Below, piece after piece: positions 17,770 to 27,544 of a stretch of 64,000 nt of DNA. The notes under the pieces are model-generated. The model was not told the DNA's origin and ran no database searches. It was given only the letters and a program-made list of their open reading frames with translations. This stretch comes from Pseudomonadota bacterium (GTDB taxonomy: Bacteria; Pseudomonadota; Alphaproteobacteria; Acetobacterales; Acetobacteraceae): NCBI GenBank assembly GCA_021798575.1, contig JAJZGI010000005.1:1-64000 (forward strand), given 5' to 3'. Positions within the stretch are counted from its first letter, which is position 1, and each line of letters opens with the position of its first letter. Position numbers and translations under genes: made by a program.

Positions 17770-19961
17770 GCGCATTGGATGACTATCCCATCGCCTTTGT
17801 GGATGATCACTTCGGTGCCGCCACGCCCGGCGCGCGGGTGGTGGGCGCGCTGGCGGAGGCGTTCGTGGCGCGCAACCACCGCGTCCTCACCGGCCTCAGC
17901 TTCAACGACGCCTGCGCCGGTCGCGTGCTCTACACGGGTCTCTCCGCCGTGCTCATCACCATCGATGGTTTCGCCAGCCGCGACGACCTCATCGCAGCCC
18001 TCAGCGCGGTGGTGAGCCTGGCGCTGGCGCGCGCGCCGGATCTGCCGATATTTTTATACGGCGAGCAGCGCCTGCAACAGGATTTGCCCACCGAGCTGAT
18101 GCGCCAAATCGATGGCTATCTCTTTTTGCACGAGGACACGCCAGGCTTCATCGCGGGCCATGTGTCCAGCGCCATCCACCGGTATCTCGACGGCATGCTG
18201 CCGCCGTTTTTCAAGGCGCTGGTGCGCTACACGGATGCCGCCAAATACTCCTGGCACACGCCGGGCCATGGCGGTGGCGTGGCTTTCATGCGCTCGCCGG
18301 TGGGGCAGGCGTTCCACCGGTTTTTCGGCGAGAATACCCTGCGGTCGGATCTCTCGGTCTCGGTGCCGGAGCTGGGCTCGCTGCTCGACCATAGCGGCCC
18401 GGTGCGCGAGGCCGAGCGTGAGGCGGCGCGCAGCTTCGGCGCGGATGTCACGTTTTTCGTCACCAATGGCACCTCAAGCTCCAACAAGATCGTCTGGTCC
18501 AGCCTGGTGGCACCGGGGGACTACGTGCTGGTGGACCGCAACTGCCATAAATCGCTGGTCCACGCGCTCATCATGACCGGCGCGCGGCCGATCTACCTGC
18601 GCCCCAGCCGCAACGCTTACGGCATCATCGGGCCGATCGCGCGGGCGCAGTTCAGTGCCGAGGCCATCGCGGCCCAGCTGCCGGCCGGTGCCCGGCTCAG
18701 CGTCGCCACCATCACCAACTCCACCTACGACGGGCTCTGCATCAACACCGGCGCGGTGCAGCGCGCGCTGGCCCCCGTGGCCCGGGCCGTGCATTTCGAC
18801 GAGGCCTGGCTGGCGCAGGCAAAATTCCATGAATTCTACGAGGGCTTCTACGCCATGAGCGAGCTGGCGGAGGGGCCGGTGGCGCCGCTCGTGTTCTCCA
18901 CCCAGTCCACCCACAAGGTGCTGGCGGCCTTCTCGCAGGCGTCCATGATCCACGTGCGCCACGGCGCGGAGCATCGGCTGGACGCCGACCGCTTCAACGA
19001 GGCCTTCATGATGCACTCCAGCACCTCGCCCTGGTATGGTTTCATCGCTTCGAACGATGTCGCGGCGCGGATGATGCGTGGCCCGGCGGGGCGCAACCTG
19101 GTCGATGAAACCCTGCGCGAGGCGGCGGATTTCAGGGCTGGCATCGCCCGGCTGGGGGCGGAGTTCGCGCAGGCGGGGCAATGGTGGTTCCGCCTGTGGG
19201 AGCCGGAGAATGCCGGGCTGAGCCAGGCGGGCTGGACCCTGAAGCCCGGCGATTCCTGGCATGGCTTCGCGGATATCAGCGAGAATTTCACGCTGCTGGA
19301 CCCGATGAAGGTCACCGTGCTCTGCCCCGGCCTGGCGGAGGGCGCGGCTGGTATCCCCGCCGCGATCGTCGCGAAATTTTTATGGTCGCGCGGTATCGTG
19401 GTCGAGAAAATCGGTACCTATCATTTCCTCATCCTGTTCACGCTCGGCGTCTCGCGCGGCAAGTGGAGCAACCTCATCACCGAGCTGCTGGCCTTCCGCG
19501 CGCATTACGACGCCAATTCAGCGCTGGCGGACGTGCTGCCCGAGCTGGTGGCCCTGGCACCGGAGACCTACGAGCGCATGGGGCTCGCGGAGCTATGCGC
19601 GGTACAGCACGCGGCCCTTCAGGCGGGCGGCGTGCTGGCCTTGCAGAATGCGATGTTCGCCGAACTGCCGGAACCCGCGATGACCCCGCAGATGGCGCAC
19701 GCCGCGCTGGTGGGTGGCCGGGTGGAGCAGGTGGGGCTGGGGCAGCTTGCGGGCCGGGTTCTGGCGCGCATGGTGGTGCCCTACCCGCCGGGTATTCCGC
19801 TCATCTTCCCCGGTGAGCGCGTGAGCCTGCCCGCCATCACGCAATATCTGGCCTTCGCGCAGGGCTGGGACCAACGGTTCCCAGGCTTCGAGACAGACAT
19901 CCACGGCGTGCGCAAAGCGGAGGACGGCAGCTACCTGCTGGATTGCGTGGCGGAACTATAA
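17766..19961 (+). CDS. Orn/Lys/Arg decarboxylase (inducible PLP type, with N-terminal wing domain)
   Basis: YSWHTPGHGGGVAF, FFVTNGTSSSNKIV, PLP-lysine region STQSTHKVLAAFSQASMIHV; ATGA overlap with GDH. Confidence 0.9.
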   Translation: MSALDDYPIAFVDDHFGAATPGARVVGALAEAFVARNHRVLTGLSFNDACAGRVLYTGLSAVLITIDGFASRDDLIAALSAVVSLALARAPDLPIFLYGEQRLQQDLPTELMRQIDGYLFLHEDTPGFIAGHVSSAIHRYLDGMLPPFFKALVRYTDAAKYSWHTPGHGGGVAFMRSPVGQAFHRFFGENTLRSDLSVSVPELGSLLDHSGPVREAEREAARSFGADVTFFVTNGTSSSNKIVWSSLVAPGDYVLVDRNCHKSLVHALIMTGARPIYLRPSRNAYGIIGPIARAQFSAEAIAAQLPAGARLSVATITNSTYDGLCINTGAVQRALAPVARAVHFDEAWLAQAKFHEFYEGFYAMSELAEGPVAPLVFSTQSTHKVLAAFSQASMIHVRHGAEHRLDADRFNEAFMMHSSTSPWYGFIASNDVAARMMRGPAGRNLVDETLREAADFRAGIARLGAEFAQAGQWWFRLWEPENAGLSQAGWTLKPGDSWHGFADISENFTLLDPMKVTVLCPGLAEGAAGIPAAIVAKFLWSRGIVVEKIGTYHFLILFTLGVSRGKWSNLITELLAFRAHYDANSALADVLPELVALAPETYERMGLAELCAVQHAALQAGGVLALQNAMFAELPEPAMTPQMAHAALVGGRVEQVGLGQLAGRVLARMVVPYPPGIPLIFPGERVSLPAITQYLAFAQGWDQRFPGFETDIHGVRKAEDGSYLLDCVAEL

Positions 19962-20633
19962 ATCGCCCGGAACCCCATAGGCGGGCGCCGAGGCGGGGTT
20001 GAGCGCGCGGGTGACATAATCACGCATCTGCGGCTGCCACAGCGTCCACAGACCGGCCAGTTCGGCCAGCGGCGTGTCATGCCAGTCCACCCGCAAATCC
20101 GCGATGTTCCAGGCTACATCCCCGGTGATGATCAGCCCGGCGGATCTGAGCGGCCCGGCCTCACCGCCCGCCGCCAACCCGGCCTGCAAGGCGGTCATCA
20201 CCCGCGTGCCCAGATCATCACCCGGCGATGTCGCCGTGAACGCCCGCACCACGGCGGCTGGAACACCCTCATTGGCCAGCAGATTCCCAGCCGAGATGAT
20301 ATCCACCCCCGTGGCGGCGGCGTGTAGCCCGAGCGTTTTTGCACCCGAATACTCAGCGCTGCGCCCGGCTGAATCGATGATCGTAAACTGCCGATAATCC
20401 GCGTGCGGGGCCAATGCCAGCGTGGCGGCGCGGGTCTGCTCGGCGCTCATCCCCTGGGCCAGAAAATCCAGCGCCAGCGGGCCCAGGCGCGGGTCGGTGA
20501 TGTTCTGTGTCGTCACCGCCCCCACCCCCGCACGGGCAAAGGCGCAGCGCGCCGCCACGGCGGGCGATGAGGAGGTGACCGCAACGGCGAACTGCCCGGT
20601 CCTGGCGCAGCGCGCGGCGATAGAGAAGGTCAT
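19956..20633 (-). CDS. DUF1028 domain-containing protein
   Basis: MTFSIAARCARTGQFAVAVTSSSPAVAARCAFARAGVGAVTTQNITDPRLG is characteristic of DUF1028. Confidence 0.88.
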   Translation of the reverse strand: MTFSIAARCARTGQFAVAVTSSSPAVAARCAFARAGVGAVTTQNITDPRLGPLALDFLAQGMSAEQTRAATLALAPHADYRQFTIIDSAGRSAEYSGAKTLGLHAAATGVDIISAGNLLANEGVPAAVVRAFTATSPGDDLGTRVMTALQAGLAAGGEAGPLRSAGLIITGDVAWNIADLRVDWHDTPLAELAGLWTLWQPQMRDYVTRALNPASAPAYGVPGDL

Positions 20634-20737
20634 TTCTAAGGGTTTCCCTTGTCAGTCCGTCGCATCTTCCAGCCCCCGGCTGGTTTTGTAAAATATTTTA
20701 TTTTGACGCATCGGCACAAAAACAGCTAAGCCATGGG

Positions 20738-21655
20738 ATGCGCTTCACGCTCAAACAGATCGCCTATTTCGTCGCCACGGCGGAGACCGGCAGCATCACC
20801 CTGGCGGCGGAGCGGGTGAATATCTCGCAGCCCTCGGTCTCGTCCGCCATCACCGGGCTGGAGGAGGTCTTCGGCATCCAGCTTTTCATCCGCCACCATG
20901 CGCAGGGCCTTTCCCTCACCGCCGAGGGCCAGCGTTTCCTGCTGGAGGCCAAGGGTCTGCTGATGCAGGCTGAGGAATTGCAAAAAGCCGCCTCCGAGAT
21001 CTCATCGCGTGTCTCCGGCCCGCTCGAGATCGGCTGCCTCTCGACCCTGTTTCCACTGGCCATCCCCGAGCTCCTATCGGTGTTCAAAAAACGTCACCCG
21101 GCGGCGCGAGTCAACGCCATCGCCGGGCACCAGACGGAGATGTTCGAGAGCCTGCGCAGCGGCCAGATATCATTGCTGCTCACCTACGACATGCATATGC
21201 CGGCGGATTTCGACTTTTTGCCACTCGCTCCCCTGCCGCCCTACGCCTTCGTGCAGGCCGGGCACGCGCTGGCGCGCCGCCGCTCGGTAAAACTCGAAGA
21301 GCTGGCAGGCGAGAACTTCATCCTGCTGGATATGCCCTTCAGCCGGGATTATTTTCTATCGTTGTTTCGCCAGGCCGGCGTGGCGCCGAACATCACCGGG
21401 CGTTTCCAGCATATCGATGTCATCCGCAGCCTGGTCGCGCGCGGTGAGGGCTATAGCCTTGCCAACGCGCGCCCGAAAAATCTCTCGACCCTGGATGGCC
21501 GCAAATTATCCTATCTCACGCTGGAGACCTCGCTCCAGCCGCTGGTGCATGGCATCGCGATGCTGCGCGGGCTGCGCCGCACCCCCACGGCTACCGCCTT
21601 CATGAAGCTCTGCGACGATTTGCTGCGCGACAAGCCTCTGCCCGGCACGGGCTAA
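20738..21655 (+). CDS. LysR family transcriptional regulator
   Basis: N-terminal wHTH FVATAETGSITLAAERVNISQPSVSSAITGLEEVFGIQLF. Confidence 0.93.
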   Translation: MRFTLKQIAYFVATAETGSITLAAERVNISQPSVSSAITGLEEVFGIQLFIRHHAQGLSLTAEGQRFLLEAKGLLMQAEELQKAASEISSRVSGPLEIGCLSTLFPLAIPELLSVFKKRHPAARVNAIAGHQTEMFESLRSGQISLLLTYDMHMPADFDFLPLAPLPPYAFVQAGHALARRRSVKLEELAGENFILLDMPFSRDYFLSLFRQAGVAPNITGRFQHIDVIRSLVARGEGYSLANARPKNLSTLDGRKLSYLTLETSLQPLVHGIAMLRGLRRTPTATAFMKLCDDLLRDKPLPGTG

Positions 21656-22788
21656 TCGTGGATGATGCGGCGCAAAAACATATCGCAGGCGTCCAGCTCG
21701 TCGCGCGTGATATATTCATTGGCCTTATGCGCCCGGTCGATCTCACCCGGGCCGCACACCACGCAGTCCAGCCCGAGGCGTTGCTCGAACAGCCCGGCCT
21801 CCGTGCCAAAACCAACCTTGACGCTCTGCGCGTCCCCCGCCGCCCGGGTGGCGCGCGCGGTGATCGGCGCACCCTGCCGGGTCCGCAAGCCGGGATACTC
21901 GTTCTTCACCGTGAGCTCGATGCTGGCCTGCCGCCCGGCGGCGATCACCTCCTGAGTCAACGCATCAGCCCGCGCGCGCAGCCGCTCGATTAACGCATGC
22001 GGGTCATCACCCGGCAGATAACGGATTTCAAAATCCATCTCGCAGCATTCCGGGATGATATTCAGCACCGTGCCACCCTTGATGGTGCCGACATGCACGC
22101 TGCTGTGCGGGAACCGATAAGCGTCATCGCGCGCGCCGTGCTCGCGCAGAAATTCCTGAAGCGCCTCGGTCTCGCGGATCATCGCGCTGGCGAGGTTGAT
22201 GGCGTTGCAGCCGAGCGCCGGGTTGGCGGAGTGCGCGGCCTCGCCCCGGCAGCAGATACAGCCGTCGATCTTGCCCTTATGCCCGGTCGCGACCCGCAGG
22301 CCGGTGGGCTCGCCGATGATACAGCCGGCCGCCTGGAACCCCTCCGCCACCAGGCGCTGGAGCATATGGCGCACGCCGACACAGCCGATCTCCTCATCGT
22401 AGGAGATCGCCAGATGCAGCGGGCGGGTGAGGGTGCTTTTGCTCTCCTCGGCCAGCGTCACCATGCTGGCGATGAAACCCTTCATGTCCGAGGCACCACG
22501 GCCAGATAACCTCCCGTCTCGCTCGGTGAGCACAAACGGGTCGGTCGCCCAGCCGGGCTCGCCCGCCGGCACCACGTCACTATGGCCGGATAGCACGACG
22601 CCCTGGCCGGTGGCGGGCCCAAAGCTCGCGAACAGGTTGCTCTTGCCCGGCGTGTCGCCCGGCATGGGCTGGACGCGCCCGCCTGCGGCGGTCAGCCGGG
22701 CGGCGAGATAGGCGATGAGCTCGGCATTGCCGTTCTGGCTGACGGTGGGGAAGGCGATGAGATCAGCCAGGGTGGCGAGCGTATTCAT
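21652..22788 (-). CDS. argE: Acetylornithine deacetylase (M20 family)
   Basis: GQGVVLSGHSDVVPAGEPGW, YDEEIGCVGVRHML, GFGTEAGLFEQ; start at MNTLATLADLIAFPTVS. Confidence 0.85.
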   Translation of the reverse strand: MNTLATLADLIAFPTVSQNGNAELIAYLAARLTAAGGRVQPMPGDTPGKSNLFASFGPATGQGVVLSGHSDVVPAGEPGWATDPFVLTERDGRLSGRGASDMKGFIASMVTLAEESKSTLTRPLHLAISYDEEIGCVGVRHMLQRLVAEGFQAAGCIIGEPTGLRVATGHKGKIDGCICCRGEAAHSANPALGCNAINLASAMIRETEALQEFLREHGARDDAYRFPHSSVHVGTIKGGTVLNIIPECCEMDFEIRYLPGDDPHALIERLRARADALTQEVIAAGRQASIELTVKNEYPGLRTRQGAPITARATRAAGDAQSVKVGFGTEAGLFEQRLGLDCVVCGPGEIDRAHKANEYITRDELDACDMFLRRIIHD

Positions 22789-23045
22789 CAGGCCAACATA
22801 CGCCCGCCCCGCCCCGGCTGCAAAGCCGGGCCCTTTGCATGATTCCTGGGCATAAAACCCACAGAAATGCTGCACCTGCGAGCAGGCATTAAAATAAATT
22901 TAGGCTACTGCTTCAATAAATTCGATGCAAAATCGCTGTGGCTTTGGTGTAGGTTAAAGTGAATAATGGTTGAGGATTGGAGACCTGCGGAATGCACGAT
23001 GCGGGTGGCTGCGGTAGCGCGATGTTTTAATCTGAAGGAAAAACA

Positions 23046-24443
23046 ATGGAAATCCTGAACGAAAACCCGACCAAGATAGAACAGCATACGATCTACCAGA
23101 TACCGCTGGACCAGCGCCATGGCCGCTCGATGGACCTGTTCACCATCTGGTTCGGCTCGAATATCATGATGCTGACCATCGTGACCGGCGCGCTCGCCAC
23201 CACCGTGTTCAAGCTCTCCTTCATGAGCGCCATCGCCTCCATCGCGGTGGGTAATCTGGTCGGCGCCATCTTCATGGCGCTGCACGCGGCGCAGGGGCCA
23301 CGGCTGGGCGTGCCGCAGATGGTTCAAACCCGCGGCCAGTTCGGCTCCATCGGCGCGGTGCTGGTCATAGGCATCGTCATCATCATGTATGTCGGCTTCC
23401 TGGCCTCCAACATCGTGCTGGGCGGCCAGTCGTTGAACACGATTATTCCCGGCGTCAGCCAGAACGTCTTTCTGGTGCTCATCGCCGTCATCAGCGTCAT
23501 CGCGACGATCTTCGGCCACGACCTCATCCATGCCTACGCGCGGGTGCTCACCTTTCTCTCCGGCTTCGCGCTCATGCTCTCTTTTGTCTGGATCGTGTTC
23601 GTCCACGGCCTGCCCGCCAACTTCATGACCATGAACAGCTACACCACGGCTGGGTTTTTCAGCATGGTCTCGGTCGGCGCGCTCTGGCAGATCGCCTACG
23701 CGCCCTATGTCTCTGACTATACGCGCTACATGCCGCACGACACCGGCGCGGTGCCAGCCTTCTGGTCGTCCTACTGGGGTTGTTCGCTGGGCTCGATCCT
23801 GCCGATGGTGCTGGGCGCCATGCTGGGCCTGCTGGCGAGCGACGGCAATGTGGTCGGCGGGCTCACCACCTTCACCGGCCCGGCCAGCTTTCTCATCGTC
23901 ATCATCTTCTCGGTCGGAATCGCGGGCACCAACGCGATGAACCTCTATTGCGGCGTGCTCTCCACCATCACGCTGGCGCAGACCTTCATGCCGGACTGGA
24001 AGGCAGGCCCTGCCGCCCGAATGGTGGTCGCCATCGCCATCACGGTCATCGGCCTCTTCATCGCGATCTTCGCCGCGGCCAACTTCCTCACCAACTACAC
24101 CAACTTCATCCTGCTGCTGCTCTATGTACTGGTGCCCTGGACGGCAGTGAACCTCGTGGATTTCTACCTCGTACGCCACGGGGACTACGACGTCTCCTCC
24201 TTCTTCACGCGCGACGGCGGAGTCTACGGCAAGTTCAATAAATCCGCGATCTTCTGCTATATTCTGGGCATCCTCATCCAGCTCCCATTCGTGAACACCA
24301 CTCTCTACACCGGGCCGATCGCGAATATGCTGGATGGCGTGGATATCTCCTGGATCGTCGGTCTGTGCGTGGTCAGCCCGGTGTACTACTTCATGGCGCG
24401 CCGCTCCGTCGCGTCAAATTTCATGCCAAGCGGCGCGGAATGA
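23046..24443 (+). CDS. NCS1-type cytosine/purine permease
   Basis: Multi-spanning; IEQHTIYQIPLDQRHGRSMDLFTIWFGSNIM and VPWTAVNLVDFYLVRHGDYDV are NCS1-like. Confidence 0.87.
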   Translation: MEILNENPTKIEQHTIYQIPLDQRHGRSMDLFTIWFGSNIMMLTIVTGALATTVFKLSFMSAIASIAVGNLVGAIFMALHAAQGPRLGVPQMVQTRGQFGSIGAVLVIGIVIIMYVGFLASNIVLGGQSLNTIIPGVSQNVFLVLIAVISVIATIFGHDLIHAYARVLTFLSGFALMLSFVWIVFVHGLPANFMTMNSYTTAGFFSMVSVGALWQIAYAPYVSDYTRYMPHDTGAVPAFWSSYWGCSLGSILPMVLGAMLGLLASDGNVVGGLTTFTGPASFLIVIIFSVGIAGTNAMNLYCGVLSTITLAQTFMPDWKAGPAARMVVAIAITVIGLFIAIFAAANFLTNYTNFILLLLYVLVPWTAVNLVDFYLVRHGDYDVSSFFTRDGGVYGKFNKSAIFCYILGILIQLPFVNTTLYTGPIANMLDGVDISWIVGLCVVSPVYYFMARRSVASNFMPSGAE

Positions 24444-25234
24444 AAATTGCGCTCTGGCAGACGGTCGGAAAGCCAGGGGAGAAGGCGGCGAATCTGGCGG
24501 CATTGGCGCAGCGCGCCCGTGCCGCCAGCGCAGCCGGCGCCAGGCTGCTGCTGTGCCCGGAGTGTTTTCTGGGTGGCTATAACGTGGCCCCGCAGATCAC
24601 TGCGCTGGCCGAGCCCGCCGACGGTCCGTCCGCCCGGCGGATCGCCGAGATCGCTCGGCAGGCGGGTCTCGCCATCGTCTATGGCTACGCCGAATACGAC
24701 CCGAAATCCGGCGATATCTTCAACGCCGTGCAGGCGATAGGCCCGGATGGCGCGGTGCTCGGCCACTACCGCAAGACGCATCTGTTCGGCGCGTTCGAGC
24801 AAAATATCTACAAGCCCGGTTCGGCCTTCGCCGCGCCATTCATGTTCGATGGCTGGAGCATCGGCCTGCTGATCTGTTACGATGTCGAGTTCCCGGAGGC
24901 CGTGCGCAGTGTCGCACTATCCGGCGCCGAGCTGGTTTTAATCCCGACGGCTTTGACCGAGGAATATACCACCGTGCCGGAGTTCATCGTGCCCGCCCGC
25001 GCGGTCGAGAACCAGATCTATGTCGCCTATTGCAACCATGTGGGCGACGAGAACGGCATGCGCTTTTTGGGGTATTCGCGCCTGGCCGGGCCAGATGGAA
25101 AAATTGACAGAGTGGTGGGTGAGGGGGATGTCCTGCTGATCGCCGAGGTCAGCCACGCTGCATTGCAGGCGAATGCCGCGACCTACCCCTACCGGCGGGA
25201 TCGCCGCGCGGAATTATACAAAGCCGTGGCCTAA
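24440..25234 (+). CDS. Carbon-nitrogen hydrolase (nitrilase/amidase superfamily)
   Basis: Apparent Glu-Lys-Cys triad: LLCPECFLGGY, YRKTHLFG, GLLICYDVEFPEAVR; ATGA overlap with permease. Confidence 0.9.
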   Translation: MKIALWQTVGKPGEKAANLAALAQRARAASAAGARLLLCPECFLGGYNVAPQITALAEPADGPSARRIAEIARQAGLAIVYGYAEYDPKSGDIFNAVQAIGPDGAVLGHYRKTHLFGAFEQNIYKPGSAFAAPFMFDGWSIGLLICYDVEFPEAVRSVALSGAELVLIPTALTEEYTTVPEFIVPARAVENQIYVAYCNHVGDENGMRFLGYSRLAGPDGKIDRVVGEGDVLLIAEVSHAALQANAATYPYRRDRRAELYKAVA

Positions 25235-25261
25235 AACTTCAACCATACCACAGGAGGCTTC

Positions 25262-26656
25262 ATGGCTAATAAATTGCAGGCCAACGCGCTTTCATTTTTC
25301 GAGTCCCTCGTGCTGGGCATCGCGGGCTCTGGCCCGGCCAATGCCATCTCCCTGGCCATGGGCTCGCTCATCGCCGCCGCCGGGCTGCTCAGCCCGCTCT
25401 ATGTGCTCATCTTCGCGGTGCCGATGCTGGGCATCGCGCTGGCCTACAAGGGGCTTAACCGCCGCCTCACCCATGCCGGCGCGGCCTATAACTGGGTCGG
25501 CCAGGCATTTGGCAAAATCCATGGTTTCATGGCGGGCTGGGCGCTCATCACCGCGCAGATGATCTTCATCATCTCCGGCGTGGTGCCGCTCTCCACCGCG
25601 ATACTGGACTTCATCAACCCGGCGCTGGTGAACAATGTCGTGCTCATCACCATGCTCTCGGCGCTGTGGTTTCTGTTCATCGTCGGCATCATCATGGTAG
25701 GTATCAAAATCACCAGCTACCTGCAGATCATCATGCTCTCCTTCGAGATGGTGGTGCTGATCGCGGTCGGCATCGCGGCCCTGGTCAAGGCCCACAGCAT
25801 TCCCTTCGCCAATGCATTTTCCTGGCATGTCTACAGCCCGAGCTATCTCATCCACCATTTTTCGGCGGCGAGTTTCTCGGCCTCCGCGCTCATCGTGGTG
25901 TTTCTGTACTGGGGCTGGGATGTCACCGCAAATCTGGGTGAGGAGACCAAGAACGGCGCGCACGCCGCGGGCAATGGCGGGCTCTCCGGCGTCATCGTCA
26001 CCATCTTCCTTTATTCGCTCTATGCCGGTGCCACCCTCGTGCTGTTCACCTTTGCCCAGACCGGCAATTTCAGCAGCAATCTGCTCTACGAGATCGCGAT
26101 TGCCGCCGGGCTTGGCAGAACTGGCGGGCTCGTCGCCTCCATCGCGGTGATCTTCTCCAGCGTGGCCACCGTGCAGACCGGCATGTTGCAGGTCACCCGC
26201 ACGCTCTTCGCCATGGGGCGCGATGGCGCATTGCCGCATTATCTGGGCAGCGTGAACGAGAAGACCAGAAACCCGATGCCCGCCACCTACTGGCTCATCG
26301 GCACCGGGCTGCTGGGCATTCTCCTCACCGGTTTCATGCCCTCGGTCAGTTCCATCCTGAATGATGGCGTCACTGCATCGGGCCTCCAGGTGGCGTATTA
26401 TTTCGGCATGGCCGGGCTGGTCTCGGCCTGGGTGTTCCGCAAGACCTACCAGCAATCCTGGTGGTACTGGCTCGGTTTTTCTGTGTTTCCTGGTGTCAGC
26501 GCGGTGTTTCTCATCGGGCTTGGCCTGTTCGCCATCACCACCTTCAACACCACCACCACGGTGGTGGGTGTGGGCACCCTGCTGGCAGGCGTGCTGCTGT
26601 TCCGCCCTGGTCGCTACCGTCTGGACCATGAGATGCCTTCAGCCAGCGCCCAATAG
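25262..26656 (+). CDS. APC family amino acid permease
   Basis: Multi-spanning protein with APC motifs (AGAAYNWVGQAFGKIHGFMAGWALI; FLYWGWDVTANLGEETKNG). Confidence 0.88.
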   Translation: MANKLQANALSFFESLVLGIAGSGPANAISLAMGSLIAAAGLLSPLYVLIFAVPMLGIALAYKGLNRRLTHAGAAYNWVGQAFGKIHGFMAGWALITAQMIFIISGVVPLSTAILDFINPALVNNVVLITMLSALWFLFIVGIIMVGIKITSYLQIIMLSFEMVVLIAVGIAALVKAHSIPFANAFSWHVYSPSYLIHHFSAASFSASALIVVFLYWGWDVTANLGEETKNGAHAAGNGGLSGVIVTIFLYSLYAGATLVLFTFAQTGNFSSNLLYEIAIAAGLGRTGGLVASIAVIFSSVATVQTGMLQVTRTLFAMGRDGALPHYLGSVNEKTRNPMPATYWLIGTGLLGILLTGFMPSVSSILNDGVTASGLQVAYYFGMAGLVSAWVFRKTYQQSWWYWLGFSVFPGVSAVFLIGLGLFAITTFNTTTTVVGVGTLLAGVLLFRPGRYRLDHEMPSASAQ

Positions 26657-26800
26657 GAAGTTTTATAGTAACGGGTCAGTCTGGTTTCAGATATGCGAGC
26701 TTGGGCAAAACGTGCTTTTATTTTTTTGAGGATAAACTTCAATAGTATCGATTTTATCTTGGCTTAAAATTCTGCCACAACTTCGGGCAGGAGAAAACCC

Positions 26801-27355
26801 ATGACACACCAAGCAACATTCGCCGAGCCTGGGCTTACCGAGCCATCCATCCGCGCCGCTTTTCTGGGTGCCATGCGCTGCGCCCCCACTTCGGTGAGCG
26901 TCGTCACCACCAACGGCCCGGCCGGACGCTTTGGCGTGACGGTGAGCGCGGTGGCCTCCGTCTCGGCGGACCCGCCGATGCTGCTCGCCTGCATCAATCG
27001 GCGCAGCCCCGTGGGTGCCGCGGTGGCTCGGAACGGCAAATTCACGGTCAATCTGCTCTCCGAGCAGCAGCGTGACGTGGCGGATTGTTTCGCGGGCCGG
27101 TTCGCCGCCAGCGGCGGCCCGGCGTTCGATTTCGGGCAGAGCGATTGGGCCGATGACGCGCAGGATTCAGCGCCCCGCTTACAGGGCGCGGCGGCGAGCT
27201 TCCATTGCGCGGTGGCGCAGATGCATGAGGCGGGAACGCACATCATCCTCATCGGCCAGGTGCTGGCGGCGCTGAGCGGGCAGACACCCCCGCTCGCTTA
27301 TCTCCAGCAGGACTACGCGCGCGTGTTGAATTTCGAGCCCGGAATCGCGGCTTGA
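26801..27355 (+). CDS. Flavin reductase family protein (HpaC-like)
   Basis: FLGAMRCAPTSVSVVTTNGPAGRFGVTVSAVASVSADPPMLLACINRRSPV...NGKFTVNLLSEQQRDVADCFAG. Confidence 0.92.
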   Translation: MTHQATFAEPGLTEPSIRAAFLGAMRCAPTSVSVVTTNGPAGRFGVTVSAVASVSADPPMLLACINRRSPVGAAVARNGKFTVNLLSEQQRDVADCFAGRFAASGGPAFDFGQSDWADDAQDSAPRLQGAAASFHCAVAQMHEAGTHIILIGQVLAALSGQTPPLAYLQQDYARVLNFEPGIAA

Positions 27356-27356
27356 G

Positions 27357-27433
27357 CTAGTGTGGTGGTTCTGAAGTTCCCATGTACTCGCGGCAGCACC
27401 GTCTGGGAACTTCAGAACCGAAAACCACACTAG
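27357..27433 (+). repeat. Tandem-hairpin element copy 1, hairpin 1
   Basis: CTAGTGTGGT-GGTTCTGAAGTTCCCA / 21-nt loop / TGGGAACTTCAGAACC-gaaa-ACCACACTAG. Confidence 0.93.
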
Positions 27434-27446
27434 AATCATAGGTTTG

Positions 27447-27521
27447 CTAGTGTCCTACTCGATAGGTAAGTTCGTGAGGTGCTAGTTTCAACGACGACGA
27501 ACTTACCTATCGGGACACTAG
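27447..27521 (+). repeat. Tandem-hairpin element copy 1, hairpin 2
   Basis: CTAGTGTCC-tact-CGATAGGTAAGTTCGT / 21-nt loop / ACGAACTTACCTATCG-GGACACTAG. Confidence 0.93.
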
Positions 27522-27544
27522 GATAAACTGAAAGGGCACTCCAG

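Noticed and set aside
22905-24179. 424-aa and similar (25292-26629, 42833-43891) His/Asp/Glu-rich - strand ORFs opposite permeases
   Set aside because: Typical artefact of reading membrane-protein codons antisense; not plausible proteins.
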